Assembly: GCA_964593555.1 (NCBI GenBank) | Contig: CAZQIC010000066.1 | Coordinates: 1 to 24,730 of the forward strand | Length of the DNA: 24,730 bases | Direction of reading: 5' to 3' | Source of the DNA: CAZQIC01 sp964593555 | GTDB taxonomy: Bacteria; Bacteroidota; Bacteroidia; JAFLBG01 | Part shown: piece by piece, positions 8,147 through 15,705 of the stretch | Layout of the letters: each line of letters starts with the position of its first letter | How positions within the stretch are numbered: the stretch's first letter is position 1 | Translations under genes and position numbers: made by a program | The notes under the pieces: model-generated | Seen by the model: only the letters and a program-made list of their open reading frames with translations | What the model was told of the DNA's origin: nothing | Databases searched by the model: none

Positions 8147-11100
8147 TTACTGATTGTAATTATACCATTGAACTACGAATTCGGCGATGTGTTTGTTTTC
8201 ACCAAACTTAAATAGCTGAGAAGAATTTGGAAGCATCTCTTCGATACGCAAAGAAATAGGAACCTTAGTAAGCAATTTTTCAAACAGGTCGACAAGGAAA
8301 GGACTATTAAAACAAATGTATTGAGGTTTATAATCGTCCCTACTCAACCGTTTTGCATTCTTTGCTTGTTCAGGAGTCTCATACCGCTGATTCTGAGAAT
8401 AGATGAAAACAAAAACCTCATTAGGAATTTTATGTTTTGCACGCCAAACATTAAGACGTTCATAATAAGCCCAATCACTCTCCATGTTTTGTTTCAATGG
8501 TAAAATATCACGTGGAATAAACCATGCCTTCCTTTGCAAAACAATATCATTTTCTAACATAATACGCGGCCTCGTCCTTACTTCTTTTTTCTCTTTCCCT
8601 GCCTTGCCGACTGGCAGGTTGACTTCTGGCTTCGCAGTGTTAGCGTCAGCTGGCCTATCAGTAGCTTCTTCTTTCAGAGTTTCCTTTGGGATTTCTTTCG
8701 GAATCTCTTTCTTAACACCTGCATTTAACAGCGGATGCCATGATAATATTTTTGCTTTTGAGAATTTATCTAGTAACTGAAATAATTGTGATCTGCCGCC
8801 ATGCCCCTGGAAACCAAGATCAAAAACATATATTTCTTTACCTGTAGACTTTTGCACAAGAATTAAATTGTGTTTATCCTCAATATATTTAACTGCAAGA
8901 TCTGTAACGGGGATCTGTCTGTCGGCCGGTAAACTGTTATGACCATTAGGCATCCAGACCTCACCCGGCATCAATGGTGGGTGTAAATTCGCGTTGAAAT
9001 AAGAAGCATCACAATCTTCGATGTACAATGTATTATCATCCTGCAAAGAAATATTCCATTCGCGGATATTGTTTGTAAATGAAGGATCAAAAATATGTAG
9101 GAACCTGCTTACTAATTTTCCATAACCAGGAAATGTAGCATTGAGCACCCCTCTTAATTTGTTTTTTCCGGATGCATCTGCCTCTTCAAATAACTGTACA
9201 AACATTCCGTATGAACCTTTCTTATCGGTATCTGTAAGAGATTGATCGACCAACGAATTGACATCTTTCAACCAATCTTTTTTAATAGTAATAAGATCCG
9301 GATTACTTTCGCCTACTGTACTTATCTTCTCTAATTCCTCATACCATTTTTTTATATTTTCCGAACGTTTATCAACGGCAGCGGCTTTGAACTTATCAGG
9401 AACTTCATATTTTGTTTTTTCAGCAAACTCTTTTCTCAATCTTTCCTGCTCTTCTTTATTGCCTTCCGCTTTTTTCTCTAACTCCCTGTATTCTTCTGCA
9501 ATTTTTTGATTTTCCTTATTCTTTGTATCGTAAAAAGTCGCTTCTTCTTTTTTAAAGTCTCTGAAAAAATCTTCGTAAAATGTTAACAGATCAACAGCAC
9601 CATCTTTCTGATACTTGATCCCGAAGAAATGCTTCATTCTTTGTCTCTCATCAAAGTACCCTTCAAAAATAGCTGTACCACCTATCATCTCATCAACAAG
9701 CTTTACAAACTCACTTAACCTGTCGTGATTGACCGCAAACTTTTTTTCCACTGAAGTATCCTCATAAAATAATTGCTCGGGTTTAAAATAAAAGGACGTG
9801 CTTGATGTATGCTTAAATACTTCGTCTTTCTTCTCTGCTTCCGGCTCCTTTTCTTCTTTCTTTTCTTCAGGTTTTTCCTCCTCTTTCTTATCCTTATTCT
9901 TCTTCGCCTCGGCAGCTTTCTCTTCAGCCTTCTTCTTTTCCTCCTGCATTTTCTTTACCTGCTCAGCCATGATCTCTTCCGGCGGTCTACGCTCTTCGGC
10001 GGGTAGACCAGCTGCTTCATGCAACTTCATACATACATCGCGGAATACTTTAAATGCATCCTGCAAAATTCTTTTCCTCACTAACAAATCGGCTTCACTG
10101 TATGTTTTTGCCATTCCCCGCATATTCGTCAAACTATCTATCAGCTCCTGAATTAGCGGATCTTTATCTGCAATTGGCGATATGCTTTTGATTAGGCTTA
10201 TGTCCCATTCTGTATCAATACCGGAAACACCAATATTAAATTCAAAAAAGCCGTACTCAATTAACTGGCTAATGTATGCTTCAAGTTCTTCAACAGATGC
10301 ATCAATGTATTCCTCTTTTACAATTAGATCAATAAGTTCACGATAAACAATTCCTTGTAAATGCTCAGCAGTAAGCTCACGGAACAATTCAACAACCGGA
10401 TTAAATGGAATACGTTGAAAGGCTTCTACGTTATTATTATTGGTCAGGAAAAGAAAATGATCACCCTTGTTTTGAATAGTAGGGTTCGGACGCAGCAATA
10501 ACCACTGAGAAATATTTTTATTTTTTAAGAGTAATGTCTTAAGGTATTGGAACAGAAAATTATTTAAACGAATATGGCTGATTATTTTGCTGCCCGTCAT
10601 ATCTGACTTAGGCAACAATTCTTCTCCTCCCGTATTGCTTACTTCACCTAATGATAAATTCGTGAATGTACTGAACGGAGATGTTTTCGCATGCATACGG
10701 GTGATGTACTTTATCAAACCCTGCTCGGTCTGCATTTCCTTTTTCTTTCTGTCACCCAAGTCAACTTCAACATAACTATCGATACGGTCCAATAATGACT
10801 GACTGGAAAGCAGCAATCCCTTTTTTAACATTTCATTTTGAAAAACATTTTTCAGTCTTCCGTGTATCTCTACTTGCTCCTGAGTAAAAACTTCCTCTCC
10901 CTTTTTCTTTAAATTATTATACTCTTCTTTTGACTTCAGGTATTCCTTTACGTGGTTATTTATTGATTCATTCAAACTTCCTTTTACCACTTCATAACTT
11001 TGCGGTGCTGCTTCACGTTCGTTAAAAACATCACGCTTTAAATTAAGTAATGCCTTTTGAACATTATTATCACTTTGCTGGGATATGAAGGAATATATTT

Positions 11101-11263
11101 CATCATTGACTGCATTTTTCAGCCTGTCAATATTCTCTCTTACAGAGTAAATATTCTCTAATACTTTATCTGTTTTAACAGCATTTAATGATGCGAGAGC
11201 GTCCATTGAACCGCCGCTAAGACGGATAAGAACGTTTGGAAAAAGTTTTAATTTATGAGCCAT
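8147..11263 (-). CDS. Lantibiotic dehydratase, large (glutamylation) subunit of a split LanB
   Basis: This 1038-aa protein carries the LanB N-terminal domain (Lant_dehydr_N). It begins with FPNVLIRLSGG (R14, the position of NisB R14). Residues 186-207 hold YITRMHAKTSPFSTF, matching the glutamyl-tRNA-binding region (R-x3-R/K-x-T/S-P), where NisB R87 is replaced by K193. Near the C-terminus are the DLGFQGHG motif, the PRI...VLQRKAWFIPRDILP region and EEMLPN, all usual LanB landmarks. It should transfer Glu from glutamyl-tRNA to Ser/Thr of a precursor peptide; elimination falls to the protein at 7150-8139. Two low-complexity linkers interrupt the fold: E/K-rich residues 422-484 and residues 850-900. 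A third K/E-rich coiled-coil-like stretch spans roughly 575-650. The gap to priA upstream is 62 bp. Confidence 0.9.
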   Translation of the reverse strand: MAHKLKLFPNVLIRLSGGSMDALASLNAVKTDKVLENIYSVRENIDRLKNAVNDEIYSFISQQSDNNVQKALLNLKRDVFNEREAAPQSYEVVKGSLNESINNHVKEYLKSKEEYNNLKKKGEEVFTQEQVEIHGRLKNVFQNEMLKKGLLLSSQSLLDRIDSYVEVDLGDRKKKEMQTEQGLIKYITRMHAKTSPFSTFTNLSLGEVSNTGGEELLPKSDMTGSKIISHIRLNNFLFQYLKTLLLKNKNISQWLLLRPNPTIQNKGDHFLFLTNNNNVEAFQRIPFNPVVELFRELTAEHLQGIVYRELIDLIVKEEYIDASVEELEAYISQLIEYGFFEFNIGVSGIDTEWDISLIKSISPIADKDPLIQELIDSLTNMRGMAKTYSEADLLVRKRILQDAFKVFRDVCMKLHEAAGLPAEERRPPEEIMAEQVKKMQEEKKKAEEKAAEAKKNKDKKEEEKPEEKKEEKEPEAEKKDEVFKHTSSTSFYFKPEQLFYEDTSVEKKFAVNHDRLSEFVKLVDEMIGGTAIFEGYFDERQRMKHFFGIKYQKDGAVDLLTFYEDFFRDFKKEEATFYDTKNKENQKIAEEYRELEKKAEGNKEEQERLRKEFAEKTKYEVPDKFKAAAVDKRSENIKKWYEELEKISTVGESNPDLITIKKDWLKDVNSLVDQSLTDTDKKGSYGMFVQLFEEADASGKNKLRGVLNATFPGYGKLVSRFLHIFDPSFTNNIREWNISLQDDNTLYIEDCDASYFNANLHPPLMPGEVWMPNGHNSLPADRQIPVTDLAVKYIEDKHNLILVQKSTGKEIYVFDLGFQGHGGRSQLFQLLDKFSKAKILSWHPLLNAGVKKEIPKEIPKETLKEEATDRPADANTAKPEVNLPVGKAGKEKKEVRTRPRIMLENDIVLQRKAWFIPRDILPLKQNMESDWAYYERLNVWRAKHKIPNEVFVFIYSQNQRYETPEQAKNAKRLSRDDYKPQYICFNSPFLVDLFEKLLTKVPISLRIEEMLPNSSQLFKFGENKHIAEFVVQWYNYNQ
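8598..8618. repeat. Palindromic repeat CCTGCC-N9-GGCAGG inside the lanB coding region
   Basis: The arms CCTGCC (8598-8603) and GGCAGG (8613-8618) flank TTGCCGACT. The element resembles short palindromes of the CCTGCCTGCCGGCAGGCAGG type found in many Bacteroidota genomes. It is GC-rich against an AT-rich surrounding, and it is read in frame as part of residues 882-889 (NLPVGKAG) in the second linker of the dehydratase. Confidence 0.6.
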
Positions 11264-11325
11264 AATTCATCTAAAAATAGAAGAACAAGATAAGAAATTA
11301 ACATTACATGTATAGGTATTTTGGG

Positions 11326-13815
11326 TCAAATTGGATCCACATCAATTGACACTATAACCGACTTGAATTTATTCTGCGCCTTGAAGGTGATCAGCGCGGC
11401 TCTGATATGATCTTTGGCACTTTGAACCGATGATTTTTTTTCGATCTTCAGAAGGAAATTACGTAAATACAAATTTTTAATACGCGAAACAGCCGGTATG
11501 TTAGGACCCAAAAGTCTTGCTCCGAATACTCTTGCCAATGTTTCATGCAGATAGATCGCGGCCTCTTCTAAAATCTCATGATTTTTATGCTTCAGGGTGA
11601 GTTCGATAAGACGATAAAAAGGCGGGTATTTAAATTCGTTTCGCTCGGCCAATTGAACCGCATACATGGAATCATAATTATTGTCGACCACAAATTTTAT
11701 GATTGAATTGGAGGGGTCATACGTTTGAATGATCACTTTACCTCTTTTATTTTTACGACCTGCCCTCCCACTCACCTGTGCCATTAACTGAAAACTCCTT
11801 TCATGCGATCGAAAATCTGGATGAGACATCAGGCTGTCCGCATTTAAAATTCCCACTAATCCTACATTGTCAAAATCTAAACCCTTGGTCACCATTTGTG
11901 TTCCAATCAACACATCAATATTTTTCTCTTCAAAATCACTTATAATTTTCTGATATGCATTTTTTGTACGTGTGGTATCAAGATCCATACGTGCGATTTT
12001 TTTATCGGGAAAATAAACAGACAAATCTTCTTCAATTTTTTCAGTTCCAAATCCTATTGTTTTTAACTTCTCAGAACCGCAGGCTGGGCAATCAACAGGA
12101 GGTTTTGATGTGTGACCGCAATAATGACAACGTAATTGTGAACTGTATTTATGAAAGGTCATAGTTACATCACATTGTTTACACTGGGGTGTCCAGCCGC
12201 AGCTGGTGCATTCAATTACCGGAACATAACCTCTCCGATTCTGAAATAGAATAACCTGCTCTTTATTCTGAAGTGATTGAGATATACTATCAAGCAAAAA
12301 GGAAGAAAAATGCGACTTCATCATTTTTTTTCTTTTCTCTTCTTTGACATCCGCAATAAATATCTCCGGCATTTTAATATCCGAAAATCTTTTGGTGAGT
12401 TTCGCGAAGCCATATTTATCAGTCTCTGCATTATAAAAACTTTCTATTGATGGCGTTGCAGAACCCAGCACAACTTTTGCCTTATAGAGCGATGCAAGAT
12501 AAATGGCTGTATCACGTGCATTGTACCTCGGGGAAGGATCATATTGTTTGTATGAAGAATCGTGTTCTTCATCCACCACAATTAATCCAAGGTCCCGGAA
12601 GGGTAAAAGCACGGAGGACCTTGCACCTAAAATAACTTCAAACCGATTTGGATCCTCTAACGGCAATAACAAACGCTGCCAGACTTCCACCCTTTCGTTA
12701 TCAGAATATTTACTGTGATAAACCCCTACCCTTCCTCCAAAATTTTTTCGCAGCCTGTTTATGATCTGTGCAGTAAGTGCAATCTCCGGTAACAAGTATA
12801 AAACCTGTTTGCCCGTTTGAATTACTTCCTCTATAAGTTTAATATATAATTCTGTTTTACCGCTCGAGGTTACACCCTGCAACAGTACCACTTCTTTAGT
12901 CTTGAATTCTTCCTGCACAACATCAAACACCTCTTGCTGATGCTCCGTCAACTCACTTGTTTTTACAACGTCGCCGTTTAACCTTTCTCTCCATACTTGT
13001 TTCCCCACAACTATAAAAATATTTTTTGTTATAAGCGATTTAAGAGCAGCATCCGTAGCATCGGCCTCTTTTAATAAAGTTTTTTTTAGTACCAGCCTGG
13101 ATTCATTCGAATACCTATCTGACAATTTAAGATAGGCCATTAACAATTGTACCTGCTTAAATGCTTTTTTACCAAAGCCATCCAGAATAGTTTTAAGGTT
13201 ATCTTCATTATCAGCAAACTCAGTAAGCGTTACATATTCTTCTTCTTTTGCCCTGAACTTTTCCTTTACTTCTTCCTGCAATAAAACAAACCCTTTCTCT
13301 ATCAAAGAGCGGATAACGCCGTGAACATTTTTTTGATCTAAAATATTCTGGGCTTCTTCAATAGTTAAGACTTCATTTATTTCTAAAGCATCCAAAATCA
13401 ATACTTCTTTATCAGAAAGCAGATCAAGATCAACCTGGAGTAATTCGCGTTCAGCACTTAAAACAATTTTAGTTTCGCTGGAAAGTCTTAACCCGGAAGG
13501 TAAGGCAGCATTCATAACGTCACCCGGATTACACATGTAATATGCCGCAATCCAATCCCACAATTTTAACTGGGACTCCAGCACTACAGGTTTTTCATCA
13601 AGGATATTCGAAAGGTATTTTGCTAAATATTGCTGTGGAGCTTTATCATGTACTCTTGCAATAATACCCGTATACATTTTGTTCTTTCCAAACTGTACAA
13701 TTACACGTTTGCCAATGGCAGCATCATTGTTCCAATCAGCCGGGACACGATACGTATATAAATTAGGAAGGGCGAGCGGAAGTATTATATCAACAAATAA
13801 AGTCTCGCGATCCAT
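11326..13815 (-). CDS. priA: Primosomal protein N' (replication restart DNA helicase PriA)
   Basis: This 829-aa protein has the full PriA architecture. The N-terminal 3'-end DNA-binding domain (about residues 1-110) starts with FVDIILPLALPNLYTYRVP. A superfamily 2 helicase follows with Walker A GVTSSGKT at 314-321, DEEH at 415-418 and GSATPS at 451-456. The zinc-binding region contains eight cysteines: C536, C539, C545, C548, C563, C566, C576 and C579. The motif GTQMVTKGLDFDNV and the QVSGRAGR motif VI lie further on. PriA reloads the replicative helicase at stalled forks. It lies 27 bp downstream of the M28 peptidase gene on the same strand, so the two may be co-transcribed; nothing suggests a functional link to the lanthipeptide genes that follow. 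Confidence 0.97.
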   Translation of the reverse strand: MDRETLFVDIILPLALPNLYTYRVPADWNNDAAIGKRVIVQFGKNKMYTGIIARVHDKAPQQYLAKYLSNILDEKPVVLESQLKLWDWIAAYYMCNPGDVMNAALPSGLRLSSETKIVLSAERELLQVDLDLLSDKEVLILDALEINEVLTIEEAQNILDQKNVHGVIRSLIEKGFVLLQEEVKEKFRAKEEEYVTLTEFADNEDNLKTILDGFGKKAFKQVQLLMAYLKLSDRYSNESRLVLKKTLLKEADATDAALKSLITKNIFIVVGKQVWRERLNGDVVKTSELTEHQQEVFDVVQEEFKTKEVVLLQGVTSSGKTELYIKLIEEVIQTGKQVLYLLPEIALTAQIINRLRKNFGGRVGVYHSKYSDNERVEVWQRLLLPLEDPNRFEVILGARSSVLLPFRDLGLIVVDEEHDSSYKQYDPSPRYNARDTAIYLASLYKAKVVLGSATPSIESFYNAETDKYGFAKLTKRFSDIKMPEIFIADVKEEKRKKMMKSHFSSFLLDSISQSLQNKEQVILFQNRRGYVPVIECTSCGWTPQCKQCDVTMTFHKYSSQLRCHYCGHTSKPPVDCPACGSEKLKTIGFGTEKIEEDLSVYFPDKKIARMDLDTTRTKNAYQKIISDFEEKNIDVLIGTQMVTKGLDFDNVGLVGILNADSLMSHPDFRSHERSFQLMAQVSGRAGRKNKRGKVIIQTYDPSNSIIKFVVDNNYDSMYAVQLAERNEFKYPPFYRLIELTLKHKNHEILEEAAIYLHETLARVFGARLLGPNIPAVSRIKNLYLRNFLLKIEKKSSVQSAKDHIRAALITFKAQNKFKSVIVSIDVDPI

Positions 13816-13842
13816 AAAAAATTGAAGATGATCCTGAATAAT

Positions 13843-15582
13843 TTAATTAGCAAACACCATGTACTTCGATTCTATCTGCTTACCATCTATCTCAAGTGAA
13901 TAAAGGTAATTACCAACCATATGGTAGCCATGGTCATAATGCACTTCATTTAGTCCCTTATTAAGAGTGATTGGTATTTGATTGACTAATTTCCCAACAA
14001 CATCATATATTTTTATTGAAGCGGTTTTATAATCAGAAGGTTTTTCAACCCAAACACCAATGAAAGTAGATTCATCAAAAGGATTCGGATGATTTTGCAA
14101 TAACATAATGTCTTTATTTTCTTCCGGAATTTCACCAACACCACTGATCGCAAGTGCATGCTCTGTTGAAAATAAACTTTCTACACCCAGCGCATCAACA
14201 GAAGCAACACTTACATAAACCGGGCCCGGGGCGGGAATAGCAATGGTATCAATTGTTTTGCCAAAAATGGTATAAACAGAATCCCAATCATTGGTTGTTG
14301 TTCTTACTCCCACCCTGTAATGTAAATACTGTGTTTGCTGTGTAATATTTATAGCAATGCGTACCAGGCCTCCATCTGTTAAAACAAAACTCGGTTTTTT
14401 AGGACTGATTGCCATCATACCGATGGAAGTACCATTAATAGCAGCGTTGCGTGCCAGGTAATTAAAATTCACATAAAAACTATCGATCACCTGATCGTTG
14501 TCCGTATCAACACCCAATATATCTGAAGTGGAATGCTGCCTGTCTATATACCCTGTCCCATTCTGTCCATTACCATGTTCATTAGCCGAAGTAAAACGAA
14601 CAGCAGTATATCCTTTTAACCTGAATGGAATATGATCACCACCACGGCCGCTGCGATCTTCCAATGACATTATCCAGATATCCATTGGAACTGATACCAA
14701 AGGTTTCAACTCCTCCTTATACTCCAGCTTTGCATATCGCGCAAGTCCTTTATGTGCCGAATTCGCACCGCCGTTTGAAAAAATTCTAACGTGGGTACTA
14801 TCAATATCATTTAACCCAGGACAACTAGGAGGAGATGATGTTTGTCCGCATATGATTCCACCGATCACATCATTATTCTGAACTGCCATCACCTCAATTC
14901 CTTTCTGCTGAACATAAATGGCAAATGCTTCAGCGCCATATAAACCTTGTTCTTCAGCTGTTGTAAGTACAAATACAATAGTGTGATTGAATGTATATTT
15001 ACTCATTACTCTCGCAAGTTCCATAACAAGGGCTGTAACACTTGCATTGTCCTCCATACCCTGTGCAAGGCAGGCCGTATCACAACCGCTATCGCATCGA
15101 GTATCAATATGACCTTCCACAATTATTATTCTTTTATCAGAAGTATCAGCACCCGGCAATACAGCAAAAATATCTTTATGTGTTCCCATTGAACAAATGC
15201 TTTGATCAAACTTAAGGTAAGATGGGATCAATCTACTTTGATTAACAGAACTGTATTGTTGAAATTTTGAGTACGCCCATTTACGCGCTGCACCAATGCC
15301 CCTTGTTGCTGACAAAGTATCTGAGCCACTATTACGGTTATAAAAAGCCTGTAGTTCAATCAGGTTTTTCTTCATTGTATCCGGTGATATTCTCAAGTTA
15401 AGTCCCCTTACAATACTATCAGGATGATTAATTATTGCTGTTGGCAAATAAGTTACCGGGTTATAATTCCCTTTCATTATTTGTTCGGCAAGCGGATTGG
15501 TTGATGATATATTTGTTGGAACCTGTGCTTTTGAAAAGATTGAAATTAAAAAGAGTCCTATAATAAATCCTGTCCTTATCAT
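13843..15582 (-). CDS. Secreted M28 family zinc metallopeptidase with T9SS sorting domain
   Basis: The N-terminal 19 residues (MIRTGFIIGLFLISIFSKA) form a signal peptide. The M28 aminopeptidase-type catalytic domain spans about 60-390, with metal-site residues H158 and D160 (VEGHIDT), D178 (MEDNAS), the E210-E211 pair (TTAEEQGLYGAEAF), D237 (NNDVIGG) and H316 (GGDHIPF). A fibronectin type III-like region follows at about 395-480. The last 87 residues, beginning MLLQNHPNPF, match the type A type IX secretion C-terminal sorting domain (IKIYDVVGKLV and NYLYSLEIDGKQIESKYMV). It should be exported to the cell surface or outside and hydrolyse peptides from the N-terminus. It opens the run of minus-strand genes through priA to the lanthipeptide operon. 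The exact specificity cannot be told. Confidence 0.9.
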   Translation of the reverse strand: MIRTGFIIGLFLISIFSKAQVPTNISSTNPLAEQIMKGNYNPVTYLPTAIINHPDSIVRGLNLRISPDTMKKNLIELQAFYNRNSGSDTLSATRGIGAARKWAYSKFQQYSSVNQSRLIPSYLKFDQSICSMGTHKDIFAVLPGADTSDKRIIIVEGHIDTRCDSGCDTACLAQGMEDNASVTALVMELARVMSKYTFNHTIVFVLTTAEEQGLYGAEAFAIYVQQKGIEVMAVQNNDVIGGIICGQTSSPPSCPGLNDIDSTHVRIFSNGGANSAHKGLARYAKLEYKEELKPLVSVPMDIWIMSLEDRSGRGGDHIPFRLKGYTAVRFTSANEHGNGQNGTGYIDRQHSTSDILGVDTDNDQVIDSFYVNFNYLARNAAINGTSIGMMAISPKKPSFVLTDGGLVRIAINITQQTQYLHYRVGVRTTTNDWDSVYTIFGKTIDTIAIPAPGPVYVSVASVDALGVESLFSTEHALAISGVGEIPEENKDIMLLQNHPNPFDESTFIGVWVEKPSDYKTASIKIYDVVGKLVNQIPITLNKGLNEVHYDHGYHMVGNYLYSLEIDGKQIESKYMVFAN

Positions 15583-15619
15583 ATTACGTTTATTATTTAT
15601 AATTACACGAAGAAAGTTA

Positions 15620-15627
15620 CAAATTTA
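15620..15627 (-). promoter_or_regulatory. Candidate -7 element TAAATTTG for the M28 peptidase gene
   Basis: The minus strand reads TAAATTTG, an exact match to TAnnTTTG, 37 nt upstream of the ATG at 15582. A TTTG is present 14 nt further upstream, shorter than the usual spacing of about 19-20. Confidence 0.45.
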
Positions 15628-15645
15628 TCTGCTTAAAACGCCAAA

Positions 15646-15653
15646 TAAATTTG
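15646..15653 (+). promoter_or_regulatory. Candidate -7 element TAAATTTG for the ABC transporter gene
   Basis: TAAATTTG on the plus strand matches TAnnTTTG, 52 nt before the ATG at 15706. TTTA (15624-15627) lies 18 nt upstream as a possible -33 box. It faces the opposite-strand element at 15620-15627, so the two divergent promoters would overlap. Confidence 0.45.
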
Positions 15654-15705
15654 ATAATCAACAGGAATTAAGCGATTTTTAAAGTTGTAACACCAATTAC
15701 CCTTA

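Noticed and set aside
9798..10151. Ser/Phe-rich open frame on the plus strand over the dehydratase linker
   Set aside because: It is a complement of the E/K-rich minus-strand repeat and has no recognisable domain.
14221..14240. GC-rich stretch around GGGCCCGGGG in the M28 peptidase gene as a regulatory palindrome
   Set aside because: It is simple coding sequence for a Gly/Pro-rich turn between domains.
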